Assembly (NCBI GenBank): GCA_037576195.1
Contig: CM075102.1
Location: forward strand, 32,050,745 to 32,114,744
DNA length: 64,000 bases
Direction: 5' to 3'
DNA from: Phytoseiulus persimilis
Taxonomy: Eukaryota > Arthropoda > Arachnida > Mesostigmata > Phytoseiidae
Under the pieces are notes generated by a model. That model saw only the letters and a list, made by a program, of their open reading frames with translations, did no database searches and had not been told where the DNA came from. Positions 9,663-21,129 of this stretch are shown in pieces. Each line of letters starts with the position of its first letter. The first letter of the stretch is position 1. The translations under genes were made by a program, and so were the position numbers.

Positions 9663-12600
9663 GTAAGATCAGCATACCCTTCGTGAAGTTTGAACTTTTT
9701 TGCCCGCGCACCGGAGCTGCGGTCGCACAGAATTGATTCCTCGATTATTTCCTCATTCCCTCGAACGAAATGTATGATTCCGTTACAAGTAGGAACATCC
9801 ACTCAGGAGAGAGGAACAAATTTCCTCTGAGATCGTCGGCAACTCCAGCATCGACCACCAGGCTTGTGGGGCAGCTATCCCCGACCTATGGCCCGAGTGC
9901 GTTAAGCTCCTGCCTTCGTATTTGGAGGATTGCACCGAGCAATATGATTTAGGATCAGGGCAGGATACCAGAACTTCGGGATGGGAAAAAAGGCCTCGTG
10001 AGCTTCAGTCGTCGAGGGTATGAATTTCATCTCGTTTTGCAGAGAGCTCAGCTGAGTTCCTTGGGGGTTGGTCTTGCGGCTATGATCTCATTCATTCTGA
10101 TGTACAATGTTGTTTGAATATTTGAAGTTGGGAAGATTTTCGCAAGAAAGGAATGTGACCAAACATTGGACTGGCGCAACAAACTTGACGTGATCCTCAA
10201 AAACGCGTCCAGATTATGCCCTGCTGCTGAGCTCAAGCTAAGATACTCGAATTCGCATCCTGTATGGATTCGCTGTCGCTGTTTTCCTCTAACAACGCTC
10301 AACGCTCGAGACGCTGTGCTGGGTCGACCGAGAGCACCGACGTCTCTCCGATGCGGGAACTGACTTTGCATTAGAGCTCCGTCGCGTTTAAAAAATAAAA
10401 GCCGGATTTCCTCGCTCCGTGATCGCTGTGACAACCTTTGAAACTCGTCGAATCTCCGGACGAGTCAGAAATTACTGCCAGGACAGAACTATCTGGATTC
10501 TTGTTTGAAGTCTTCCGGATGTTCACGTGACGGTGTACCATCTTCTTTCCAATTTGGAGCCAACTTTCCTACATCTCTGATTTAAGCGATCGCGAGAAGA
10601 TAAATGATGAGTTCTCACCTCGTTGAGGACACAAGTTCTACGAAGTTCTGACGCTGCGACGAATAAGCTTGAATACAACGCGAGATCGAGCATGCGAAAC
10701 GGACGAATGATTCTTTGAGGGCAATCTCGAAGGAAACCTCTTATGGATCTCTCCGAGCTGCTGGATGCTCACCGAACGCAACGATGTGGTTGACCTCATC
10801 CGGAGAGTCAGTGACGCGAAAGCGGCAAAATGAACACCGCGCTGGACAAGAAGAAATTCCCAGATGGGCATCCGTCTGCAAGCGGAGAAACAGGGTGACA
10901 GCAACGCAGAGAACTCTCATCCGTCAACGGCAGAATGGGCCCGGGTCTCCGACTAGCTCTAGAAGAGAAGGAACGGCCCTCACAGGGGACAATATTGGAA
11001 AAAACAATGAGGTCGCGAGCGTGCTTCCGTACCTGAGCGCGTGCCGTCGGTGTGTACATTGAGTTCAGCAACGACAGCGCAATTACAGTGTCGAGACGGA
11101 AATGAATCACTCGAACAGGGCATACGCTGGAAAGGTTATACGAGCCATTCTGGGACCCGCTGCGGAGCTGGAGTTCTTCCGGGTTCTATCGCCCCGAGCT
11201 CCCGTCGCTGCGCCGCCGATTCCCGGCCGCCTGGGAATCCAGAGCATCCCACCAAGACGATATATATGTTCACTAGTATGATTCGGCTCATTTAAACTGA
11301 AAAGCCTGATTGGGTTGCTGGACGCTGCGTCACGGCGGATCCGCGTGTCCATCAGACCGGCTTCGTGGGCAAAAATGTTTCATCCTTCATTGAAAGCTCC
11401 TACATGCGAACGAACCGGCAGATCAGGAGCTACTGCGATCCGGGATGAGAAGATTGAGGGGACTTGGAAACGAGATTAGGGCGCTCTCCGGAATTGAGTT
11501 TGTTCTTATTCTCAGCGATGCCCGAGTTCAGCGATCCTCGAACGCTTTCGTGACCCGAAGCGTACGCTGAGTGTCCCTCTAATTTGGAAATGCGCTTGGA
11601 CCTCGACAGAATCTCAGATGCTGCTCATGATTTGCCCCACTGAGTAGCATCGAGTCCCGTCTGAGAGAACCTCTCGTGACGAAAGCGCTGACAAAGAGAC
11701 TTCGAAAACGAAGCGAAACGCGCCCGAGTTTCCTTAACGGGGTAGAAATCGACCTCTGGCGAGAAGGGACAGAATTGCTTCGGTATGGTGGAAAACGGAG
11801 AGCTGCATCCGGCAGGGCTCCAAGAAATATTGATGATGTCCACGTAATCAAAACACGGAGAATCCAAGCTCCCGCAGCGATCATCCGGGACTAATTGCCT
11901 CGGCTACGATTACGGAAGAGCTTTGTTGTCGATTTCCGAAAGTGTCAAGATATTTCCATGAGCTTCTGCGATCTCGCTCCCCGTTCGCGATCGGTTGACG
12001 AGGTGAACGGGACGAAGAGGTAGGGCGGACGAGGTTCGGCGAACGAGGTCGAGTGATCGAGGTCAGACGAGCGTGAATTCTACAGTTTCCCCGAAGAGCC
12101 GGCTCCGAATCGATATCCGAACATGTCGTTGGATCGAGGGAGAAAATTAGGGGTTCCCCTCGAGGGGAGTAGTCCGCGGAGCTACTCATGTCTGCCAGAA
12201 CCGATTCCCGGCTGGTCGAAGGTCAGCTTCCTGCAGTGAGAGCTTGCTGATTCAAGACACCACCGCTATATTACACAGAGTGGAGTTCCACTCGGCTCTC
12301 TAGGCACCAGCGTTCCTGCAACGGTCCCGGAATCGCATCTACCAGCAACTCGAATACCGCCAGCGAAGATAGCTACGAAATGAACGTAAACGAGGTTCGG
12401 CGGAGGAGTATTGCCCTCGGAGAACATGGACCGATTTCGAACCGAATTGAAGACGCCTCGTCCAATGTTCTCCGTGGAATTCGGGAAGCTGCACAATTCA
12501 GGGCTGAATCGCGAAAGCTTCCAACTACGAACGTGGACTGCCAATGTATTTTCAACGGTACCATCTCGTCGGTAATTCAGGAGCCTCCTTCTTCAGACAA

Positions 12601-13568
12601 CTTTGGAGATGTCGGCAAATCGATAGTCGCCAGTGAAACTCACTGCGCTTGCCTGACGGCTGCTGATTCTCGAGGCTGCTGCTGCCACACGAGTTCTCAA
12701 TCAGCATTTTTCCTGCGAAACCGGTAAGTTCCGAAGCTCACCACAGCCCACCGACGGGCGATGATGGAAATACATTCCGGACGATTAGTCATTTTTTCAA
12801 TCGAGTTCCGTCGAGTTGAGTTCCGAGATTGAAAATGAACGCTGATGGTCGTCGGTTCGTCGCTCGGTTGAGTACTTGGTAGACTTCCCATGCTCGGTCA
12901 GGAAGTCAGACCACGTTTGCCTTATCAGCGAGCGCTGCTGATGTACGACCTGACACCTCGTTCGTCGCAAAGAGCGTAGGCGATATCAGCGCGGTGCGTC
13001 TACCAGAACCAACGGAACGAGGCATCGCTACATACTTCCGATTGGTTGCCTCTATCGTCAGTGTGTCAGTGAAGCTCCATCTCATTCGAAAAAATACTTG
13101 TGACACGAATGATCACTTCAGAGATGTACGGTACCGATGTGGCGGATTCCAGTGGAGTCTACCATGCGAGTAAACGCGAAGGGTCCACCTCATATTCACA
13201 AGGATCGGCATGAACCGATACTCCAGGGGTTTTATTCAGACGACGACGTGGTGAACACCGGCGGAAACATCGAGCATGTAAGAGATGGGATATCGATCAA
13301 CACTATCAACCTTTCGATCCGATGTTTTTCAACTACAACAAAACGAGTTATTATTTTGGGAGACTGCGCCCGAAAGACACCATGAACAAGCACGCTCACC
13401 GAGACTGACATTAAACTAGAGGGAACTTGATTCACACAACAATTAACGAGTGCTCGATCGATAGTCAGCTCCGCTGTCCTTTGTTGAAGAACACAAGCCA
13501 CGGATCGGGGCAGGCGGTAGACAAGGCGTTCGCGGCAAGAGGGGCGGCGGGGGACGCTCCAGGCTCCG
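9663..13568. other. Stretch without a recognisable gene
   Basis: Only short overlapping frames on both strands, none with a domain, repeated codon pattern or clean exon boundaries that I recognise. Confidence 0.5.
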
Positions 13569-13865
13569 TCAACCATTCGTAATCGATACGCAACCATCTC
13601 GTATGCAAGTGGCCTCTTCAACCGTCAGGTTATTGTGCAAAACCCTCGTACTCGAGCACCGTGAGATGATTGCCTGGTAAGCTTGCGAATTGCATTGGAA
13701 ACAGGATGCAGTCCAAGTGGAGTTGAGTCCAGGAGTCAAGCACAAACGCATCATTCGACCCATCGGACGCCGGATGACTGCGGCCTCCGCCGGAATTGGA
13801 AGCAGAGCACACATTGTCGACACAGTCAGCAGTAGCAACAGCGCCGCGAACTTGACCGAACTCAT
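13569..13865 (-). CDS. Small secreted cysteine-rich protein (98 residues), unknown family
   Basis: The ATG at 13865 starts a textbook signal peptide: MSSVKF, then ALLLLLTVSTMCALL, with a likely cut after PIPAEA. The remaining ~70 residues begin AVIRRPMGRMMRLC. Six Cys follow the signal, spaced C-x12-C-x2-C-x11-C-x16-C-x4-C, plus candidate N-glycosylation sites (NST, NLT). The frame is open upstream of this Met, but the signal peptide decides the start. The stop (TGA) follows SITNG. Six Cys in a short chain suggests a disulphide-stabilised extracellular peptide (hormone, growth-factor-like or defence). The spacing does not match the CHH/ITP or eclosion hormone patterns I know. It could be a first exon whose true protein continues after splicing, but no good donor is visible. 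Confidence 0.6.
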   Translation of the reverse strand: MSSVKFAALLLLLTVSTMCALLPIPAEAAVIRRPMGRMMRLCLTPGLNSTWTASCFQCNSQAYQAIISRCSSTRVLHNNLTVEEATCIRDGCVSITNG

Positions 13866-16488
13866 CTCAGCCCGACGCTCCGTCGCCCTGTTCCCGAACC
13901 AATGAATCCGTGCGGGCACGTCGGTGTCTTTTTGGCCATGTGTGTAAGCGAGCAGTTTTGCGTGAGAGAAAGCCGGTGTCCGGGTGAGTTCCATAGTTGA
14001 GTAAGAAGAGCGGATCGACCGACGGACCGGCCACAAATCTTTTTCCACGCCATCGCACGCAATCGCACACGTGAGATGAGACTGATTTGTGTTGCATAGT
14101 GAAACCACGCACAGCGCTCCTCGTGTCGACCTTGCATCGATATAGAAGTTCTTTATTCATCAGCAGAACTTTTTCGTCGAGTCAAATCAAACTATTTTCT
14201 TCCGTTTCGACCAGATCTTGTTGCACTAAGCGATTCCGAGCTAATTTAGCGCGGAGCTCCAAGAACATCAGGAGTTTGAGCCCTCGAATAATTCCGTTAG
14301 CAGCCAACGGACGATCGGTCACAGACGATGGAAACGAACGAGCTTAACAGGAGCGAAGCGTAGAGAATGGGGTATTGTGCGACTGACATACAATCCACCT
14401 CGAACAAAAGAAGGTGAGACGTCTTCTCCCTCACCAGGCACAGACGAGGAAAAGACAGGGGCTGGTCTCATGCTCCAATGTGCGCTCGGAATATTCCGAT
14501 CAGCACCGGGGAGGAAGAATCAGACAACGTTTCTGCAGTATCTAATCAGAAAAAAAAAGATTCTTCTGTTTTCGAAACACCGATCCCGTTAAACTCCGAG
14601 CATTTCCCAGCTTAGCGGCTCGCTTCGGGGATCGATACCGATTGGCACTTGAATCTCTTTTGAATGATGTTCGGATCGGGTCGCGCCCCGGCGGAACTGG
14701 ATCCGGAATCTCCTGATCGTGTCGAACCATTTCTGGATATGCGGCATGTTTCACGTCAGTCGATAACTCCGATTCTCCTCTTGTTATCAAGCCGGCGCGG
14801 CGCCTAACGTTGCGGTGCAGGCTGCCATCGACTCGGAAAGTCAAGCATATTCATTGCTTCAAATCCGGAAGTGACGAAATCTTCCAGAAGATTTTGCTTC
14901 TTTCCTCCTCTCCCTTTCCTCTTCCACGCCCACCACCGCATGCCGATCAGAAACGGCTCCTGAACTGCACAGTTCCCGCAACGAAACCGAGGTTTCAGCC
15001 AACGGTTGGCTAGTGTCCGAGGCTGGTAGATATATCCCAGCGTTCAGCCTCTGACAAGAGGAGGGAATCATTCTCTACCACCCCGCAGTGGTGGCATCGC
15101 GTGGCTTCCCGATGGACGAATCGACTCCGATCGAATGAGAATTGAAATGGAGGAATGACCTTACGGGGAACCGCTCATCCGCGGAACGGCGCTCCTTGGA
15201 ATCGATTATCACTGCCGATTCCCCGAACGATTCTTCCCAGACGCCCTCATTCCATCTCCTCTCGGCAGCTCCGGAGCAGCGAGCGAGTCCTCCGGTTGTC
15301 CCCCCTGGGTCCGTCTCGATGGGACTCGCGGAGCCTCGGTCAAGCTTTTGCGATTTCAAGCTCGCAGAACAACTTGTTTGCCGCGACGAGGACAGCGTAT
15401 CGGCGGAATTCGTTAAGACTCCGCTCAAACGATGCGGTGTCGATGAACCGACCCTGAAATGTTTACATAAAGCTCGGCGCGGCAGCCGTCGCGAGATGTT
15501 GGCAAACGTGACCAGCGCAGCTCTGGTCATTCCAATCGCGTTCCTCTGTTCCACCCAACAGCGGTCGCCCGACTGGCCTGGTCGAGCACCGACAAACAAA
15601 TCTTACTTATCTAAGGTGAACAGGAGTCTGATTTAGTAACGGTGCATTTCTCTCAGAACTCGTAGCTGGGACATTTTGTCCTGAAAACGCCTGCGAAGGC
15701 TCGGATGGGCTCTCCGGCATTTTAGATAACGAGCATGCTGAAAGAGGGTCCTCTCAGAATCGGCCTCGCGTACACCGCGTGTTGGAAGCGATGTTCTTCG
15801 TAGTAACTCTGTCCGTCTCCGTTTCTTTGTTCATCGGGGATCTCACACCGTCAATAACCGCCTCAGAACGCTCAAGGCGTCTTCACAACGGCTGTTGAGG
15901 CCGAATGAGATTCACTCATCAGAACAGTTCATGTAGTGGGTTCTCTGTTCGTCTTGCCGGTGTCTGCTCGTGGATCTTGTCTCATGAATCTTGAGGCTCT
16001 GGAGCCAGATGCAGATCGGACAGCGTTCCCAGCTGGTGGTGAAAACAGTGGGTTTGATAACACTAATGAGGCCACGTCGCACAAGGGGCCGGCTCGAGCA
16101 GAGGGGCCTGGGCTCCGAAAAGACGCCGGCGGTCATCGGGAAGCGGCTTCCCAGACTGGGGAGCTCGGCTCGGGAGTCTGGTATGGGCTCCAACGAAGAG
16201 AAGGAGTTCTGGTGTTGCACTTGAGAGGCACGTTAATTGGCTCTTGCTTTCTTGTATGGACTGTTAACAGCGTGTTCCGCAGACTGTCGCAGCGCTAGTT
16301 TTCCGGTCAGCTCCGATCTCAGTGACTGGAGCGGGATGATGTGATCGAACAAATGAATGTTACGCGGAATCCCTCATGTGCTGTCACGGGTGAGGGCTGT
16401 CATGTGGGCTGTTGCCACAACAGGACTCTCTTTCTTGCCGTACGCGGCTCGTCGGCGACCCGCATGTGTGGCTCTCGTGGCGGCGTAG
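13866..16488. other. Stretch without a recognisable gene
   Basis: It begins with the presumed 5' region of the minus-strand cysteine-rich protein; no clear TATA box is seen. Overlapping frames of 164 and 174 codons on opposite strands at 15075-15636 are of chance length and carry no domain I recognise. Confidence 0.5.
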
Positions 16489-16489
16489 C

Positions 16490-16565
16490 CTCAGATGCCA
16501 GAAACTCAGATGCCAGACTCTCAGATGCCAGACTCTCAGATGCCAGAAACTCAGATGCCAGAATA
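16490..16565 (+). repeat. Left array of the 15-bp repeat, five copies
   Basis: Copies read TCAGATGCCAGAAAC, ...GACTC, ...GACTC, ...GAAAC and ...GAAT. The order of AAAC and CTC variants differs from the right array, so the arrays have drifted or been rearranged since they formed. Confidence 0.9.
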
Positions 16566-17267
16566 AAACACTCCCCCGACTGCGGATGGGTCCCCGCTGA
16601 TTCAGCGGGTTATTGGAGGCCGCGAATGAAGTTAGGCAGAACCGCGGAGCTCGATGGGGAAAGCTACAGCTCCAAAGGTTCTAGCACAGGCTACCTCTGT
16701 TACCCTCCTTGGGCCAACAGAATCAGCTTGAGAACCACCCCGGACATGTGATTATTGTCGATCGACGTGGAAAGCTCAACGACGTCCTCATTGCGGGTCT
16801 CCGGACCCGCCTCAATCCTACACTCTCTCCGTCACTGACAGTGATGATTCGCTAGCGACGAGTAGAAAGGAAGGTAACTCCTCCCATAACTCCGTGCATG
16901 AGTGAGGAATCGCCGAGCTAGCGGCCCAAGTTGCCAAGTTGAGGCCGAGCGAGCTTTCGGCGAAGGGGGCTGCGACCGCTCGGAATGCGCGAAGGATCGC
17001 TTTTCTATTTCCCCGGAGCTCGAGTCCCCGAACGTCCACGCTGATCGAGATTGGAGACATGCATCGAATGTCCCTCCATTCATCATGATTCATTCGTTGC
17101 CATCATCAGCAAACCATCAATAAATCACAGGGGGTGCGGTGCAGCGTGTACCATATGTACAAAGGGTCTGCCGCATGACTCGCGCTCGTTGCAGACGTCG
17201 GAGACGCTTTGCTCCCAAATCCGCTTAATTAGCGGGGATCCATCCGGGATCGGGAGAGGGTTTCATA

Positions 17268-17340
17268 CTGGCATCTGAGTTTCTGGCATCTGAGTTTCTG
17301 GCATCTGAGATTCTGGCATCTGAGTTTCTGGCATCTGAGG
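17268..17340 (-). repeat. Right array of the 15-bp repeat, five copies, inverted
   Basis: Five copies of TGGCATCTGAGTTTC with one attc variant, period 15. It is the inverse of the array at 16490-16565. Confidence 0.9.
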
Positions 17341-20300
17341 CATAACCCTCGTGGCTGCCTCGGAAGCCGAACGCGTGGTCAACGTTCAAATGGAGGCCGT
17401 CATCAAGTAATTATCTGAATGAGGTCTGGACAACAAATGTGAAGGCCCGAACAGCTCGAGGAGAGAAGACGGGAGCTGGAGTTCTGTTTCTCTGGAAGGG
17501 AAAGATGCCACGTCAGTACATCCGCGATGGGAGAGCCACATTTCAGGTTTTATTGAAGTCGCACACATCGCTCTTGGGCTCCTTGCCGTGCTGCACAAAG
17601 AATCGTTCTGCGTGAACGTCCACGTCGCGGCAAACGGTTGCCAAATCATATGGTAGCGTTTGTAATCGAGAGGTTGAAACCGATCGTGGGAATTGGTGCT
17701 TCGCAACAGATCGCGGCCGTGGAAGGACGTTCCAGGAATATGGATTCAAGCTGGATGAGGATTGCCCGACCGAACGAATCTGCGCGATGCGCTCGACAGT
17801 TGCTCGCGTGCCTCCACTGCTCGAGGAAATGAGCTGAAAGAAAACGCTACATCAGGGCGTTGGGAACGCGGGAACGGTTCCCGCGTCGACCGACGGTGGG
17901 ACAATGTCGAGGAGGCCTTATCTAAATTGAATCGCCGCCGAGTTATGCTTTGAACTCGAAAATTCTGAATAAGCAGCCTCCTGCACTCCGCTCAGTGCGT
18001 TCTGAAATATGTTCGAGAGCAGCGTCGAAGTCGCTCCTCGGCGTCTCGTGGTTCGCAGCTGGGCTCTTGATGGGAAAAATCAGGAATGCAGGGAACCGTG
18101 CAGATCAGAGACCGAGCCGTTTCCTCAAATCGGGAGACTTTAAACGGGTCCAAACGATCTGAGCAGGTGACTATGCCCGACACAAGGTTTCACCGAGAGC
18201 CCCAGGGTTCGCAGAACTCCTTGCGTGGTGCTGACCATCGCTGTCAGGGTTCGAGGAGCTGGTCGAGTTGATGAGAAAAGGCAATTCGGTAGCATTTCCG
18301 CTTCCGAGTCATTGTGGGGGTTTAAACTCCAGAAGTAACCGATCAATTCGAGGATTCGAAGGCGAGGGAAGTTGATCCTTGGTTCTGATCAAAACAGACG
18401 GATGAAAGCTGTTTGTAGTGAAACGAAGTTTAGAGGGATGGAAGTGTGCGAATTTTCATACACTTGATATCCTACGTTGGGTATCCTAAGGCCTAAGGTT
18501 GTGAACAGAAACGTCAATACTTGGCGCAGCTGTGGCCACGAGAAGAGAGATGCTCTGCGAGCGTCTGGTCAGTGCGATCCGGTCGGACAAGCGAGTATAC
18601 GTGTCAGACCTTCTGACACTTGCCAGCCGACTGCCTCTCGGTCCTTCCGAGATCACAACCCCATCTTGCCTGCTTGGCGACGCGATCTGACGAGAATTCC
18701 CGTCAGCAGCTCAACGTCCGTTTCGCAGATGCGCGTACCGCTCGCCTCCTCGAACCCCAATTGTGTCACTCCGCGGCAGCCGTCGAGCTTTTCTCTCCCT
18801 CCCGCCATCGAGTCTGCATTGTTTCCTTGTACCACTCAACACTCCCATGCATGGAAACATGCGAGCCCTGACGCAGACGGGGGAACATCTCAGAACGAAG
18901 CGGAGCATCAGTCGAAAAGAACGTCTCGATGCACGCATCATTGCAATGCTCCCATCCCACTACATCCCAATTTGGTTGGGGCTGACGCGCAAACGAACGA
19001 TCGACATGCCTGTGGGGCCAATGCCCTGTGATTTTTCAGCCTTGACACTTGATACTCTGATTGACGACATCGAGTTCTGGGCGTTCGAGACCGTCGGATC
19101 GAACAACTAGATTTGCCCGACGCCGTGGCGTTCGGAATCGCTGCAGTTTCCGCCGAACATTGCGATCGAGCCGACAGCTTGGAGCTCAGAGAATTTGTTG
19201 ACGAAAATTCACTTGACGGAACACGACAGCACCTGGTTCCTTTTGACGATAACTTCGAACTCGATTTGTGTATTTTTTTTACCTCACGGTGATCGTTCAT
19301 TTCGGGATCAAGGTACATGGCGGCTTCTGCGTTCAGGAAGAAAGGTTCTTCGACGCATGGAGAGTCTCTCATTGGAAGTGCTGACACAGGACATGATGTG
19401 AGTTCTCTGACCGATATCGGAACAGAATGTCTCAGACTCGGTGGCCTGTTTCAAAGTTATGCATCCCATAGCCCCGAGCAGCGAATCAACTTGCATTTAA
19501 ATCCGGACGCCGCATGAAGCCGATAGATGCATTCTCGAGAAACCAGGAATTTCGGAGATCCGTATCCCTGGCCCCACCCGGGCAGTTCCTGCTTCCTGTC
19601 CCGCTTTCTACTTCCTCCAAGTAAACGAGCGGGTATGAGCATCTCGAGACTGAAGGAAGTGAGTGTCTCCATCGCGGATTATGTTCCCAACGAACGTTCA
19701 CGGGACTGTTCTCGTCCCGTCCAGTCGAGCAGAAATTCGTTTGATCCCCTTGAAGAAATTCATACCTGTGGTTTCTCCAGGCGACCCGCGTCCGGTCGAC
19801 AGCCATCCCGCCTCTGGCCGGTTCCGAGCTCTGACCAGAGCTGCATACCTTGGCAATCTGGCGGCGTAGTTTCCCAAGGAAAAATACGACCTTGACTTAA
19901 GTGTCCGGTGCTCATCTGGAAACTTTCCCGATCAGCTGATAACCGATGCAGCTGGTCTGCCCTGTTTATATTATACCGCCTCCACATATTCTGGGCGCAA
20001 GCGGATAGTCTACAAACGAAACCGAGCGTTTACAAGCCGGCTCTCCTGACCAAGTCTCTCACGCACCTACTTTGCCTGAGTTGCCTCCTGGTGGAGCGGT
20101 CGGATACGGGGCGCGTGTGAAACTCCGTTTATTCCCTCTATGGACGAGTGCAAGAACCAGTTCGCCGGGTTATAGAACTCTAAAATGGATGTGAATCACT
20201 TGGAAATCACGAAGAGCGAAGAATCCAGCAAGTGAACATTCCCTTGCGATAAATTGCGGGTTGCTTTCGGATCACGCTCATCTGGAGGTACTCCGACGAA

Positions 20301-20983
20301 GCACCGAGAAAAGTTCGGTTTCAAGGCGCATATTGGTCTGACGAGATCCTTCCGACGAGTTTGAAGGAATGAGCGGTTACCTCGGACTCATTCGCGGAGA
20401 CCCTAGCTCAGCCGCACTCCTTTATTTCTCTCCTCGGAGGATCTAAATTTTGCTTTTCCACCCGATCGAGTGGCTTGACTCCGTGTGAAGCGCTGCGTTC
20501 GTTTCATCGTGGACGTGTTTGAGAGCGTTATGGTGATTGTCGAAGACTATTGGATTATAGGTTTCGACGAGGATGATCTTCGACTGTCACCATACGAGTC
20601 TCAATCACACGTACCGTGTAGTCGGACACGTTCTTCTCATGACCATCCAAGTTCAGCTGTGCGGTCGAAGAGCAAAGTTTAGTTTTGAGCAATCCGAGGA
20701 TTCCTCCTAAGAATCGCGCGACATAGAAGTATCCTGAATTAACAACTCCGCAAATTCACGCGTAACGGATGGGGTCTTGAGAAAGCAATTTCTCTCGTCG
20801 GTTCCTCCACAAGTAAGAATTGATTTGCGCTGCGACTGGTCGGAGTAGACCATCACGCGAAAGTTGGTCAGACTCTCGAACTCCGTGATCCAAGGGACGA
20901 ATCACAGTCGAGGATCATGAGATTTCCAGAGACGTCGGAATGATGCGCTCAAGTCATAATCTGGGGTCTTTCAAAATTTTCAG
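17341..20983. other. Stretch without a recognisable gene; contains the upstream region of the hormone gene
   Basis: The hormone gene's first coding exon begins at an acceptor (20984), so at least one 5' UTR exon and the promoter must be here or further left. An AT-rich tttatattata near 19965 could be a TATA element, but no initiator or donor confirms it. No other gene recognised. Confidence 0.45.
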
Positions 20984-21129
20984 GCTATGCGGCAGCTTTT
21001 CGGCTGTGGCTCCGCACTCTTGTGCTTGCTTCTCGTACTTGTCGCGGTCGTTAGCGTGGGTCAAGCTGCCTACTCCCAACAGGGTCAGAATGCCTATCCC
21101 TACCCGAAAGCCTTCATGCTTCATAGGCG
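20984..21129 (+). CDS. Hormone gene exon: end of 5' UTR, signal peptide and N-terminal propeptide
   Basis: The acceptor tcaaaattttcag lies 3 bp before the ATG at 20987. The signal sequence core is LLCLLLVLVAVVSV with a likely cut after GQA. The propeptide YSQQGQNAYPYPKAFMLHR leads to the donor AGGCG|gtaagt (phase 2). Confidence 0.88.

Larger units (their letters stand above)
16489..17340. mobile_element. Foldback element with terminal inverted arrays of a 15-bp repeat
   Basis: The left terminus (16489-16565) holds five head-to-tail copies of TCAGATGCCAGAAAC with small variants. The right terminus (17268-17340) holds five copies of the reverse complement. Just inside, the inverted similarity continues: left ggatgggtccccgctgattc (from about 16583) matches the inverse of right gattagcggg-type sequence at about 17222-17262 with scattered changes, giving arms of about 120 bp. 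The middle (about 16615-17215) is single copy with no transposase. Short tandem repeats forming the termini are characteristic of Foldback-type elements. Target-site duplications are uncertain: a near-identical ctcgtggcggc / ctcgtggctgc pair lies 4 and 7 bp outside the ends. Confidence 0.75.

Noticed and set aside
13232-13621. 129-codon minus frame overlapping the end of the cysteine-rich protein
   Set aside because: It is in another frame of the same strand and covers the 3' side of a better-supported gene; no motif.
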